NCBI RefSeq assembly: GCF_040869045.1
Contig: NC_090319.1
Location: 69,288,779-69,352,778, forward strand
Source: Eurosta solidaginis
Lineage: Eukaryota > Arthropoda > Insecta > Diptera > Tephritidae
DNA: 64,000 nt
Direction: 5' to 3'
The notes under the pieces were generated by a model. It ran no database searches and was not told the origin of the DNA. It saw nothing but the letters and a program-made list of their open reading frames with translations. The stretch's first letter is position 1. Every line of letters starts with the position of its first letter. A program made the position numbers and the translations under genes. This document shows positions 32,991 through 46,217 of the stretch, piece by piece.

Positions 32991-35900
32991 AATATACGAT
33001 CGGGAAACAGTATGAAGTTTAATTTGGAGGAATATCAACAATTATTTGCAGAACCCGATAATCACAAAATGTAAACTTTAACATTATATAATTAAGCAAT
33101 TTCGGTCGCAAAAAATTTTTTTAAAAAAACTGTTTGGGCATAGTTAGGTCACACTTTCCGTGATAGTGAGAAAACATTTGAAAATAAAAATTGTTTGCTC
33201 TTGGAAATTGGTTGTTATCGATTTTAAAAATAATTAAATCAGTTACATATATATAAAACCTATATTATAGGTACATATATGTACATAATATGTAAACTTT
33301 AACATGTTTCAAGAGTCAACTCACGTACACTCCCACAATACTATTTAATGTTTATGTGACTGTACGATTCTAAATCAAATCGATATGTCACCACATCAAG
33401 CAAGCTGACAGTTTTAACACTTTAAATTACTTTACCATCCGTAATTGCCAATTAAATTAAAACAAAATAATTATTTCTAATAACATATTACCTAATCGGA
33501 CATGACAGTGCACAGCTAATAAAATCACAAAACCTACGTCAATTGCATATAAAACAATTCATTTCAACAGATAACAATCATTGTAAGAGATTAAGAAACT
33601 AATCACTTGTCTGTCAAATCCAGTACAGCTTAACAGTCAAATTGAATGAGATATGGGCTGGTGGTGGTGGAACTTTGTTCGTATGTCAAATTTTCAACAA
33701 ACAAATTTAATTATCCATTTAATTGCTATTTAAACTTTCTTTGTCTGGAAGATGTCAACTATACACATCGGTGCAATTAACATGTAAGTGGTGAGAGGAA
33801 GTGCGTAGGCTGTGGAGATCCAAATTGAAACGAGGTGTTTGGTACAGTTTTGAACCCAACAAGCACGAATTTGCAGCTCAGTAGAAATTGACTTAAGCAG
33901 CTCCGATCGCTGAAAATTATTATTTCATGTTTCTATGAAGAACTACCGAGCTTGATAGAAATCACGTGATTATCAGATCATATGGAAATCGCATCAAATG
34001 CATATCTATATCAGATCAGATACAATGTCAGATGTACAAATCTACTTGTAAAAAATTCTAAATGTCCAACAATGCGTGCGAGTCACAGTCCTTTTAAACT
34101 AGTTTTCCAACATAGCGAGGGCTCTTCTCTATTCCGCCGCCATCTGATGTCGATGGGGATACTTGCTCTCACGGAGCCTAGCATTTGATGCAGCTGTAAT
34201 TGTATTTTCTAATATTTATCGATGGCTACATTAAGTAAGACCACAATTGCTCCTACCTATATGGCTCCGTAAAAAATTACTCCCAGACTGAAGTAGAGAC
34301 TTGTGAGTTCATCAGGTGTATGGAACCTGCTCTACGATCCTTTGCTGAGAACAAATAGTATTCCGAGTCAATATTGGTACATTGGATGTTGTAGTTGTTT
34401 CAAAGCAAATCATTCTCCGTAGGTTTTAGGGTTCGTTTCTGAATTGACGGTCCTTTGCAAGATATGAATCCAAAACGCTTGGGCTGCACTGCCTCAGATA
34501 GAAGGTCGATTGACGATCGAAAATTTAAATGTTGATATATTTAAATTTGTAAACACTGATATAATACATCTACTGTTTTTCGTGCAAACACGAGCCAAAC
34601 GCCAGTTGGTTTATTTCGAGCCTAAAGAAATCTAAAGAAAAAAACTCGACGACGCCGATAAGCTTCCTCTCAGGTGTAAAGTACTACATGCAGAGGTTGC
34701 CAACTGTACGGGTGAGGATCGTCCTATTATTAAAGACGTATATTTAAATGTGGTGATGAGTGCTGAGGGGAGGGGGTGATCTGGAGTAGGTTTGTTTAGG
34801 CCAGTGGCCTAATTAATTTTCTACCTGGTAGACACCCTCGACTTAACTATTTTTTCGAGGGTGAACCTGAAGAAGCTTCGATTGCCAACTCCACCCATGG
34901 CCTTAAACGCGAGATGCAGGGTTGGTCATGGAGTTTGTTTCAACTTCTTAAGTGGTAAAGGGACTTTAGGGTCATAGTGGTGGCTGTGGTTGTTATCCAA
35001 ATGTGTACGAGTATTAATCACCAATGTGGAGTTGCTTTCGAACCGGCGTTCATGACGCATATAAGGGCAGAGGTTTAGATAGGACTCAAACCTCACCAAG
35101 GTGATGGTTTATACAAAGCGCATTCAGTTGGTACCAAATTAAGTTTTGACTGTTGGACTTAAACCTCTCAAGTGCTTTCCCACATTTCCGACTGGAAATA
35201 GCAGTTATTCATGTGTTGTAGAACCATAGTTTTATATGGATCTCGGCTAAACAGCAGTTTACAACACAAAGCAGTCTCGTGGTCACAGCAAACCTTGCTA
35301 TACAACTCCTTTCAAATTAGCAGTGTACGTCGGAGTACCGGAGGGAGTTTTTGCTTTGCTTTGTCTATCGTATGCATTGTACGAAGCCTATGCCAGCTAT
35401 TGAACGATAACAAAACAGCAGAGCAGCGACACGCTTCCTCATAAGAGTTCAGACATTCTATGCTCATGATCGTCATCATCCATCTTGGATCTCCTTTAAA
35501 AAACAAAAAAAAAAATAGTTCCGGCATGCAACCCTCTACGGCTTACGCCTTGTGAACACCCGCTTTCAATTTCAGTGAGCCTTCAAAGTTAATGCGCCGC
35601 TCTAGCTTTCTGCATAGCTAGGGTGATGTGTGAGTATCGCATTTCACAAATTTGTTTTTCACGTTACTTAAAGTGCGCGTGGGATATCGAAAATGACGGG
35701 ATTAAGAATAGGGCTATAGTAATAATTAATTAAAAGAGTGGGGCGATCACGCCTCTTATTAGAAAATTTTAAGCAAGGAGCTATTCTTTTTATGCAAATG
35801 AAGTCGGAGTAGGGGAGAAAAATGGAGAGTGAGAGATAAAGGGAAGTCTCTCCCTTCCTAAGGCATGAGTTTGGGAGAAGAATTAGGAGAGAGGTAGAGA

Positions 35901-37307
35901 GGAGGAGAAATACGAATAGGAAAAGGATGAGATGGTAAGGAAATATAATTTTTCAAATGTAGGCAAACTAGTTTCCATGCAAGGGGACGTCTGCCAGGTG
36001 TAACAGGCCCCATTACTGCAACCAGCTATTCTGTAGTACATAAATTGATATCTTTATGTGTACTGGGAATATTTAAGCGTTTTTTTATCAGCATTAGCAC
36101 TAGCTATAAATAATCTGCAAAATTATCGCAATAATTTGCTGGTGTCATGGGTAATAGCGCAATATTTTATATAAATTGGTGCAGTGCTCTAACGCATTCA
36201 GTTAAAGCCCCGTCATATAAGCAGTTTTTCATATATATGCGTTTAACACAATCATATACATTATGAGTAGATTTCACGTGTTTTTATGGAGAACGACAGA
36301 TCGAGCGACACTGGCGCCATCTGATGTGAAAAGGAGCCATCCTCCAACTCCAAGCAAAGCATAAGAAGAAGAATTTGGCATTTGCTTTGGCTAAGGGTGC
36401 TTTCACACTTTGGAAGAGAGATTATTTTTCCCACTTGTTGGTATTTTCTTAAATTTTTCACAGTTAAAAACTGCAATTCAGTATATGAATAGAGCACAAA
36501 ATATGTAAGCAAGTATAGCGAGAATGTTTATAACAGTGCTTCGCCAAATTTTGTATGTGAATGGGCAAAGCGAAATTAACCTCAATTGCCAAGTCTGAAG
36601 TTCCTTTATATTTACAACCGCAACATCTATATCTATATAAAATAAAATACGTTACGTATTTGTTTACGATATGTGCGGTGAGTGAGAAAGTGTGGCAGCA
36701 GTGTTTGTGTTACCTCCAATAGAATATGATCTAAGTTCTATGAAGACACTAGCGTTGGGAGAAGAAATTTGCTTTGGTTTGACAAATTTATCTAATCGTT
36801 CGCAACTATAGGAAGTATAAGTAAGTAGAAACCTGTATAAGTATTTGGCGTACACGCAACACTAGATACCAGCTCATCAACAAAACGCAGCGCAGCTTTA
36901 CACAGGCCTACCGGATGCAATCCTCTACTGAAAATTAAGAAATGTTTATCTTAATCTCAAGTTATGGCTCGTTTTATACAATTACACAACATACATAACA
37001 CCGCACAGGACATACGTACAATAAGTGAGAGTTGCTATTTGCCACGCCATGATCTGCATCGGTCAACAGCATTCGAATCTGACGCATACCACAGGAAGCC
37101 GTGGGCAGCGGTTTGTCTGTAATTGACAATGTTGTTCCTTGTTGTTGTGTTACCATTGCACTTAGTGCAGACATTAAGTCATTTGATATTATTTAGTATT
37201 TGCAGAGCGTGGTTAAGTGAAGAGCGAGGCTTGCAGAGTGTAATTTACAAGCCTTTCTTGTTACTACGTTTATATTAGCTTACCATCTTGTTTGTCCGCC
37301 GTTTGTT
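32991..37307. other. 4.3-kb stretch without recognisable gene
   Basis: Short frames only. Seen: an A/G-rich tract at 35800-35945 similar to that at 1258-1470; the phrase GCCATCTGATGT at both about 34138 and 36317; and several AT-rich stretches. This is the longest stretch in the window in which I find no clear mobile element and is the best candidate for host intron or regulatory DNA. Confidence 0.3.
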
Positions 37308-39335
37308 ACGCATATAGTACAAGCAGAACAATCGAAACTGCACTAAACTCCTTGTTATATGTCATTGATAGCTCCCTTGATCTCAAGGAATACACACTCC
37401 TTTCATTCTTTCATAAAGCAGGTGTCTTTAATAATGTTCTTCACGAGGCAGTCACTTCAGGCTTAACGCGCCTGTGAATCGCCGCTGGACGGGCTAGGTG
37501 TTTGGGTGGTGACTGTTAACTAACAACTGGAAAAAAACTGAACGCGTCGTTCTGCAAGAAGATAGAAAATGCCAAGTCTTATACCACCGAAGGTTGGGGG
37601 CGAAGGCCTGGACTTCAGCAATAAAGGTAAGTATCTGAAGATTAATTTGGATGGGAAACTACTCTGGAGTCACATCTTAGCAGCTCTGATAAAGAAAGTG
37701 CCAACTACGCTTTTCTCCTGTAAGAGAGCAATTGGAGTCTCGTACAGTCACTTTACGCCTTATTCTACTGTATGGTGTTTGGTTTGGTGGCCAGCGCTTA
37801 AAAAAGACACAAGCCTCAAACGCTTACAAAAAGTATAAAAGAGTCCGGAGATTCAAAGGGTTGCTAGCGCAATTTAGAGCTTCTCCAACCCAGTTGTCAA
37901 CCGCAAATAACTCTGTCACTATATCAGGTGAGGTTGTGGCTACCCCAAGTCCCTCATGGAACTAGACGGTGGGAGAGGAAAGCCCTAAAAGGTTCAATGT
38001 GGTTATATTAAATCGTTCCAGATATGGTCGGGTTTGTACCTTAATGGCGCTTTTTACCGGAACGTGCCGGAGCTATATCTAGCAAATGACCATCAGCATC
38101 GGTAACACTTTCCACGCTTTCCAAAATCTTTTGGAAGTGTTCGAATTTGGGAGTTCTGCATTCACGGCGCTCTTGTTCAACACTATCCTGCACTTACCAC
38201 CGCTGGAAGAAAAAAGATCTCGTCGCGGCCTTCGAATTAAAGAAACTAGCAGTTGTCGGAAGTGGTCATGCTAGAATTTTGAGTACTGACGGTCCAGTTA
38301 CAATACCAGTAGTCATTGATTATTGCACTCTCAGCAACATTTTAATTAGAAATTACACATTGTACATTCCCACAATAACCAGCATGCTGTTTAGGCTGCC
38401 ATCAAACTATTTACAGATGGTTCTGCGCTTGACGGGATGGTTTTTTTTCCGGACTTGGGAGTAGAGATCTCCTTTCCTCTTTCCGACCGTTGCTGTGTTT
38501 ATCAAGCAGTAATGTGTGCAATACTCGGTGCTGTCTTAAGACAGAAAGAGGGTGATCATTTTTTGGATAGTCAGGCCGCGGTAAAGGGCTTGGACTTCTA
38601 TGTTGACAAGACAATGTAGATCACTGAATGCCGAAGATCTCGGAATGAGATCATCCAGCATTTAACTATTAGCCTTATATGAGTACCTGGATGCAGGGAT
38701 ATTGAAGGCAGCTGTAGAGTTGATGAGCTGGCCGGGAGTGATTCGATAGATATAGCTATGGCCTTCCTCACGGACCGGTCAGTTTAACCAAAGCATAGCT
38801 GTGGCCTTTTTAAAATTCCGTTGTAGCACGAACTCTATAAACAGGCGGCAAATATGCTCTCGTCAGCGCTTCTTACAAGTGAGTCATCAAGGTTGGCTTG
38901 GCCTTCTTAAATTAAAGGACGGCACTAGCACTCTTTTGACCCTGAGTAAGTCAGGGCTTTTGTCCTTGGTACAGAATTCGTACTTGTCACTGTTTAATAG
39001 GAACTCCACCGCTAGGATGGTCATCCAATCTTGCGATTACTGCCGCAGCTGGTGGTGCATTGAGGTGGAGGAAAGTGTGCAGCATCTTCTGTGTCATTGT
39101 CTGCTATAAAATGGAAGTAGGTTAGCTGTTCTCGTTTTTCAACGATCCTATGGAGATTTTGAAGCTGAATATAAGGGCGTTTGTTAAATTTATTGACTCC
39201 TGAAAGTAGTTGTATCCACCGTAGCTGTTACAATAAGGCTTATTTGCCGTTTTAGGGCATCACAATGGGCCCATTGGTCGATTTTGTGTTGGACTGGGAT
39301 GCAACTTTCGGCCCCGTCTTTTAACCTTACCTAAC
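37308..39335 (+). pseudogene. RNase H-type non-LTR retrotransposon, deleted and interrupted
   Basis: It starts in the RT palm: YSTSRTIETALNSL, LDLKEYTLL, GVFNNVLHEAVTSGLTRL (37310-37475). The normal F-D-I-x-G-A-F-N box has lost its Asp. The YADD region is deleted. Next come LIPPKVGGEGLDF, KYLKINLDGKLLWSH and LVWWPALKKDT (37569-37838). A RepA copy (37858-38135) then interrupts. After it: FTALLFNTILHLPPLEE, then the RNase H start LFTDGSALDGM (38408), FLDSQAAVKGLDF (38560), and the C-terminal YCRSWWCIEVEESVQHLLCHC (39045-39100). A short TTAACCTTACCTAAC tail closes it. Related to, but distinct from, the copy at 30600. Confidence 0.8.
37858..38135 (+). repeat. RepA copy 5, nested in a non-LTR remnant
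   Basis: Carries GCGCAATTTAGAGCTTCTCC, AAGGTTCAATGTGGTTATAT, TTACCGGAACGTGCCGGA and GACCATCAGCATCGGTAACA. The flanking ORF2 codons continue on both sides, so this is an insertion. Confidence 0.7.
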
Positions 39336-40074
39336 GTTGGTTCATTGATATAAAGATAGTCCCAAGAATTTTTTTTTTTTTTTACTTTTCAATTATATTA
39401 AGCATAAAATAATTCGGATTGGCTTGAAATGGCTTTAGCGTAATAATTGGACATCATAAAAACATTCCCTAAAATGCATTTCTTTGTTGGTATGCAAATG
39501 TCATCAGTCAGACGGGCGTTTATGAGTTGCATTCACTTTATACATGAAGCATTGAAATATTTGCATACGGAAATGCTTAATAAGCTTCTCACTTACGACT
39601 TCAAAACCTTTGACACTAACTCAATTAAACACAATTTTTATAGCATTGTCACACAAGTCATAAATTAAATGGTTATAAACAGAAAGACTCCTTAGCAGAC
39701 ACAAGTCGTCACTTTGACACGAATCGAGGAAGCAGTTTTCGAAATTTGTTTTTTCAAGCCAGACCTATAAGCAGTCTAAATTGGGAGTTTTCGAGACAAA
39801 AGTTCTGCAGAGGATTTATGTTCATTTTCGTGATGCCAATGGGCCGGCCTCATTTAGATATGTGACTGGACGGCATCGGATATACAGTCGTTTTATGACC
39901 CCAGATGGATACGAAGAGGGCAAATTGAGGAAGATTCTTCAAATTGAAGGGACATAACTTAGTAAGGCATTCTTTACCCGAAATTTCATCAGTGAAAGAC
40001 CTTAATGCTAATAATAATAAGCTGGAAGAAGAGATCTGCTCTACGGAAAACTTGTCCGACAAGTCTCTCTCTCT
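39336..40074. other. Poly-T tract and possible RTE scrap
   Basis: T-run at 39371. Plus-strand codons VFETKVLQRIYVHFRDANG near 39784-39840 recall the RTE motif VFERKVLxKIYGP, but nothing around supports it. The frame at 39447-39668 is unrecognised. Confidence 0.3.
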
Positions 40075-40850
40075 TTTGTCAAAAGCTAAATCTAAGCCGC
40101 AAGTTTAAGTCGGCTGATCACAGCAGCGTCTTCCAAGCGTCAGTTGCCGCGATTAAGGTTGCTGTGGATGGAATGCTGTCCAGTGCTACTACGGTTAGAG
40201 AAGTTAACATCTACTCTGATAGCCAAGCGGCTATCAAGGCCTTGAGTTCAACTGTAGTGCGAGCGAGGGTGGTGGGGAGTGCCTGACCTCGCTTGCGTTT
40301 GTATCGATATATTTTATGATTACGATTATCTGTGTCCCGGGCCATAGTGATATCCCGGGCAAGCGGATTTCTTAGCCCGCATCGGTACAACTGAACCAGA
40401 TGAAGATCGCTGTAGGGATTTCGAGTCAGCTCAGCAAGCGTTGGGCGGGCACCAACTCGTGCAAGGTAGAAAGATATTTCTGGCCGAAAGTGGATGGCAG
40501 GAGTTCTGCCGAAAAAATTGGGTTCACTAAGAGACTCATCTATCAATGGTCATTGGGGATTTGAGAGGACGCTGTCCAATGGGAATCTATGCGGTACGTC
40601 TTAATATACTAGAAACTCCAACATACTGCAGTTGTATAGAGGATGATACGGTGGAATCATCGGATCAGTTTATGCTTGATTGCCCAGCTTTTGCCAGAAC
40701 TAGGCGAAAGTACTTCGGTTGCGACTTACTTGGACCTACGGAGGAGGAAAAATTCTATACCTCAATTTTCGTAAACAGCTCAAGAACACATACATACATA
40801 GGTATTAAGATTGCCTTATACAGACGGAACACACACACACATACATGAAT
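40075..40850 (+). pseudogene. RNase H and C-terminal part of a non-LTR ORF2
   Basis: Plus-strand codons SVFQASVAAIKVAVDGML, NIYSDSQAAIKALSS (catalytic Asp kept, 40207-40245), then CVPGHSDIPGNGKADF near 40335 with a shift, LSMVIGDLRGRCPMGIYAVRL (40537-40600), and the terminal module with CSCIEDDTVESSDQFMLDCP followed by ARTRRKYFG. The last codons run into a CA-rich tail (40828-40845). The RT part is missing. Confidence 0.8.
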
Positions 40851-40888
40851 CTAAATATGCACATATTCAGGCACAAATCTTTGTATTA

Positions 40889-42553
40889 CACTCAGCTGAG
40901 CAGAGCTCACAGAGTATATTAACATTGTTCGCATAACGGTAATCCGTAACGGCATAAACTAATCGAGATAGATATAGACTTCTATATATCAAAATGATCT
41001 GGGTGAAAAAAGAAATGCATTTAGCCATATCCGTCCGTCCTTCCGTCCGTCTGTCCGTCCGTCCTTAAACACGATAACTTGAGTAAATTTTGAGGTATCT
41101 TGATGAAATTTGGTATGTAGGTTTCTGGCCGCTCATCTCAGATCGATATTTAAAATGAACGAAATCTGACGGCAACCACGCCCACTTTTTCGATATCGAA
41201 AATTTCGAAAAACGGAAAAAGTGCGATAATTTATTACCAAAGACGGATAAAGCGATGAAACTTGGTAGGAGCGTTGACCTTATGACGCAAAATAGAAAAT
41301 TAGAAAAAATTTGGACAATGGGCGTGGCACCGCCCACTTTTAAAAGAAGGTAATTTAAAAGTTTTGCAAGCTGTAATTTGGCAGCCGTTGAAGATATCAT
41401 GATGAAATTTGGTAGGCACGTTACTCCTATTACTATATGTGTGCTAAATAAAAATTAGCGAAATCGGATGACGAACACGGCCACTTTTAAAAAAAAAATT
41501 TTTTTATTTAAAGTCAAATTTTAACAAAAAATTTTATATCTTTACAGTATAAAAGTAAATTATGTCAACATTCGACTCCAGTTATGATATGGTGCAACAT
41601 AATACAAAGATAAAAGAAAATTTCAAAATGGGCGTAACTCCGCCCTTTTTCATTAAATTCGTCTAGAATACTTTTAATGACAAAAGTCGAACAAAAATTT
41701 ACCAATCCTTGTGAAATTTGGTAGGGTCATAGATTTTATGACGATAACTGGTTGAAGCCAGTATCGGTTGAAGCCACGCCCAGTTTTTATACACAGTCGA
41801 CCGTCTGTCCTTCCGCTCGGCCGTTAACACGATAACTTGCGCAAAAAACGATATATCTTAACTAAACTTAGTTCACGTACTTATTTGAAGTCACTTTATC
41901 TTGGTATAAAATATGGCCGAAATCCGACTATGACCACGCCCACTTTTCCGATATCGAAAAATGAAAAAAATGCCATAATTCTGTACCAAATATGAAAAAA
42001 ATGAAACATGGTAATTGGATTGGTTTATTGACGCGAAATATAACTTTAGAAAAAACTTTGTAAAATGGGTGTGACACCCTTTCTGCAGGGCGAAATCAAA
42101 AGCCCTTGGAATCTTGGCAGGAATACTTTTCGTGGTATGACATATATAAATAAATTAGCGGTACCCGACAGAAGATGTTCTGGGTCACCCTGGTTCACAT
42201 TTTGGTCGATATCTCGAAAACGCCTTCGCATATGCAGCTAAGGGCTACTCCCTTTTAAAACCCTCATTAATACTTTTAATTTGATACCCATATCGTACAA
42301 ACACATTCTAGGGTCACCCCCGGTCCACCCTTATTGCGATATCTCGAAAAGGTGTCTACCTATAGAACTAAGGCCAACTACGTTTTAAATAATCATTAAC
42401 ACCTTTCATTTGATACCCATGTCATACAAACACATTCCAGGGTTACCCTAGGTTCATTTTGCTAAATGGTGATTTTCCCTCGTTTTGTCTCCAAAGCTCT
42501 CTGCTGAGTATGTAATGTTCGGTTACACCTGAACTTAACCTTCCTTACATGTT
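40889..42553 (+). mobile_element. Family B copy 4 (Helentron-like), uninterrupted
   Basis: It begins TTACACTCAGCTGAGCAGAG and ends CTGCTGAGTATG, then the hairpin around GTTCGGTTACACCTGAAC, then CCTTACATG next to a T-run. It has the same internal order as copy 2 without the hAT insertion, and about two 130-bp units (42230-42470). It serves as the empty-site reference for 15792-17432. Confidence 0.75.
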
Positions 42554-44053
42554 TTTTGAGCACGTTTTGTAGACTTAACAAATGCCAATTTATTTGAAGC
42601 AAATATGTACAAAATTTTACGAGCACTAAATTTAAAATAACGTAAAATCAACAAGTCAACAAAACTAAAACCAAATAGTAAAAGTCTAAACAGTAAATAA
42701 ACAAGCTTATTTCACACGTTTTGCTGCTGCTACTACAAAAATATGCCAAAACAAACTCAAAAGCAATTAAAGTGCAAATAATTATTAGTCCGTCAAATTA
42801 CGATATATTTACATTCAACTAGTGACTTGGCTATCGTATTTAAGTTTTACGTAAACTTAAGCATACAAAGTGACACAAATTGGGTTTTTAGTAGAAAAGC
42901 AAAGACGTTGGTCGACGCCATTGACAAATTCGTTAGAATTATTCATGCCACGACACTTAAAATTTTACTTTTTCTTAAATATATCAACTGCAACTGGAAT
43001 GTGACTAGAATAGACATGGATGCATGCTCGGAGGAAGAGGGAGGAATGCGAGGGGTTACCTAAGTAACCTTGTCACATTACTCAGCATGGACCCATTGAT
43101 TAGGCTAACAAATTATGATCAAAATCATCTAACGGAAGTCCAAGGAAACTTGCAGTTTCAAATAGTTGGACCATAGCGTTGTTGACGTTGGTTCAACATT
43201 ACAATTGAAAAGATGGTTGGTGTTATATGGGGACAAATCGAATGCAGAACTCTCATGACGTACGTCGTGATTGATTCTGGACTAGTAAGAGTTTAACTTG
43301 TTACAGTATCCAGAGCGAAATTGGGGCAGAGTGACTTATGTATCCAACGGTAGTCCGCTTTCTTCTTCTGCAAATATTGGATGACGTATATGAATGTCGT
43401 GGCTCACTGCGCGACATCGGGCAAATGTATTTACAGATTCAGTGTTGGCTAGGCTTACGTCTTCCTTGTGCTTATCTGAATCAAACGGCTGAGTTTGTAC
43501 GTACCGGATATCAGCGTAGTGCTTACAGATATGTCTTCTCAATCTCCTTGGCGGTAGGGCTAGATCAAGCAGTTATTTGCTCGGATGTACCGGCTTGTGA
43601 CAATTCAATAAAAACTTCCTGTTCAACCTTTAATTTATATTGAGATTTTTGTCTAATTAAAGAGGTGCTGTTCAAAGATTAGAAGACATCCCGTCGCAGC
43701 TCTGAGTGCGTGTTTTCCTTGAAGCCAGGTGAACAACCCAGCGACGCGTAGCACCTGGGGCAGTCATTTTGCTTCGTTAGTTGTTAGCGTATTTTCTTTA
43801 GTTACCCTAAGTCTATACCTTTCTAACGTGCAAGATTTTATCTTTCTCCGATGAAAAATACATTCGCCTTCGACCAAGATGTAATTAGTGGAAATCAGCA
43901 GAAGAGAGAGTTTTGAGCACGGATTTCACGAACAATTTGACGAAACTCCAATAAACTTATCTCGTATTTTTTGTTCGTCTTGGTCCCAGAAATATGTGGG
44001 GAAAGTATTGAAATGCAATTCTTTAATCACCTTGTATTAAAAGCACTCTAACA
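42554..44053. other. No recognisable gene
   Basis: AT-rich left part with no repeats seen. Around 43338-43643 both strands have a ~70-100 codon frame with no domain I know. Confidence 0.3.
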
Positions 44054-44790
44054 TTACTTACTTACTTAATTGGCGCTTAACCGTCTAAACGGTTATGGCC
44101 GTCCAACAAGGCGCGCCAGTCGCTCCTTCGCTCCGCCAACCGGTGCCAGTTGGTCACACCAAGGGAGTTTAAATCGTTTTCCACCTGATCCTTCTAACAG
44201 AGTGGGGGCCGCCCTCTACCTCTGCTTCCATAGGCGGGTTCCGATAGAAACACTTTCTTGGCCGGAGCATCATCTTCCATTCGCCGCTGCATTTTAATTC
44301 GCTGTACTACGTTGATGTCTGCGTATAGCTCGTACAGCTCATCATTAAATCTTCTTCTGTACTCGCCATCGCCAACGCGTAGAGGTCCATAAATCTTTCC
44401 AAGAACTTTTCTCTCGAACACTCCCAAAGCCGCTTCATCTGCTGTTAGCATGGTCCATGCTTCTGCCCCATATAGCAGGATGGGTACGATAAGTGACTTG
44501 TACAGTATGATTTTCGTTCGCCGAGAGAGGACTTTACTTTTCAATTGCCTACATAGTCCAAAGTAGCTTTTATTGGCAAGATTGGTTCTTCGCTGGATTT
44601 CAGTGCTGATGTTGTTGCTAATGTTGATGCTGGTTCCCAAATAAACGAAGTCTTTTACTATTTCGAAATTATCGCTGCCAATAGTAGCATGGTTGGCAAG
44701 GCGCGTATGCGCTGACTCTTTGCTCGATGACAGCAGGTACTTCGTTTTGTCCTCATTAACCATCAAACCCATGTTTACCGCTTCTTATTC
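44054..44790 (-). pseudogene. RTE-clade non-LTR retrotransposon, 3' end
   Basis: The minus-strand frame 44772-44194 reads GLMVNEDKTKYLLSS, IGSDNFEIVKDFVYLGTSI, LCRQLKSKVLSRRTKIILYK, LIVPILLYGAEAWTM, ALGVFERKVLGKIYGPL, YRRRFNDELYELYADI and SRGRGRPP. All are hallmark C-terminal motifs of RTE ORF2. The frame shifts after RGRGRPPLC, and the remaining tail (trp-rich WKDQ and WHRL segments) continues in another frame to about 44090. The WLGHV segment is deleted between QRIKMQRR and MEDDAPA. The 3' end has a short TAAG repeat (TTACTTACTTAATT on the plus strand), typical of RTE tails. Only the last quarter of ORF2 is present. Confidence 0.9.
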
Positions 44791-46217
44791 CAGTTTGGAG
44801 TAAGCACTCTAACATTGCCCATCATCTAAAATGCATTTCGAAAAGCCACCTCTAGCATCTTAGTTCAAGAAAGTATAGAGATCCAGGAAATACTCCAGTT
44901 GGTGATTGCGCCAAAGTAGTCTGGCGAAATTTCTCCTCTATACATTTTCTTTCAAGTCTTCTCCATTTTTACATTGATATCCAAGCGAAAATTAAAACTC
45001 AGAACACTTACAATGTTCATTCGAAAGCAATTAATAACCTCCTGCTTGCAATTTCATAAATGCAATCAATTTAAGACAGAGATGAGCAAACCATTACACG
45101 AGTGTGAGAGCTTTATTGAGCTTTATCACATACAGCCGCACACATATATTGTAAAAGCTTCGTTGAGCAGTTGTATATGTGTGAGTTTTGTGTTCTTTAA
45201 TTGCAAAATATTAATACTTTTTGGTATTAAGAATTCTAAAGTCTTTCGGGGAGTTTTCTACATTTATGTACTTTATTCAGAATGTAATAGAACATCGTTA
45301 TAATTATGAAGTACCTACCGAATTAAGATAGGAATGTTATTAGTGTTACGTCATTTTTCCAATGGATGTAAAAGTAGAATCTTTATATTACTTCTAGCTG
45401 AGGTTTTGAGACTTCTCTAGAACTCAGCTAGGGTGTTAAATATCTATCTAATCAAAATATATGAGTATTAATACAAATTAAGTGAACATTATTAGCGCAC
45501 CCCAACCTTGCGTTAGTCTCGCTACGCCCATGTGCTCCGCTCAGGTGGACGAATTGGAGGGCGAACTAGCTTATGTCAGCAGTTTATAAAGCAAGTACTT
45601 TCCGATTCTGAGCAGGAAAAATATATCAGACAGCTACAACATTAACGCTGTAAGCAATGACAAAACAACAACAATAGCAACGCCAAACATGTACGAATTC
45701 ATTGTGAAAATGTCGACTTCTAACAAATTTTATTACACTGAAATGGTCCAAATGGCAGCAACAATAGCAAATAACAACAATAACAAGTAATAAAGTTAGT
45801 TGCAGTGAATAAAATGTGAATGCAAATAAAAATAAAAATAAAATTATCTAAATAAGGTAAGTACTTACAAAGTGTTCTGAAAATGTATGCACTAAATTTG
45901 GAAATGACAAATGATTATTGTTAGAGAAAAGCAGCTGCATGCTTTTCACGCTCACGTTTAAATGGCGCTGTTAAGTTTAGTTTACTTGGCTTTATATTCC
46001 GTAAAGTTTGGGCAAGAGCTTCTACATATATAAATCGGGTACACTCTAAGCTGTAATTATCTGGCCTCTGCCTGTGGGTCTTTAACATAAATGATATCCA
46101 TTTTTTCAATCTGAGTTATTCGGTGGCATATATTACTCATACGCCCTGCCCTGCCCTACCTGCCTGCAGGGTGATCAGCGTTGCAAATTACGACGAAATT
46201 ATGACAAACGAACTGAT
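44791..46217. other. No recognisable gene
   Basis: A 109-codon plus frame (44974-45303) and a 62-codon minus frame have no known domain. AAT and AACA-rich simple sequence at 45640-45850. Confidence 0.3.
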
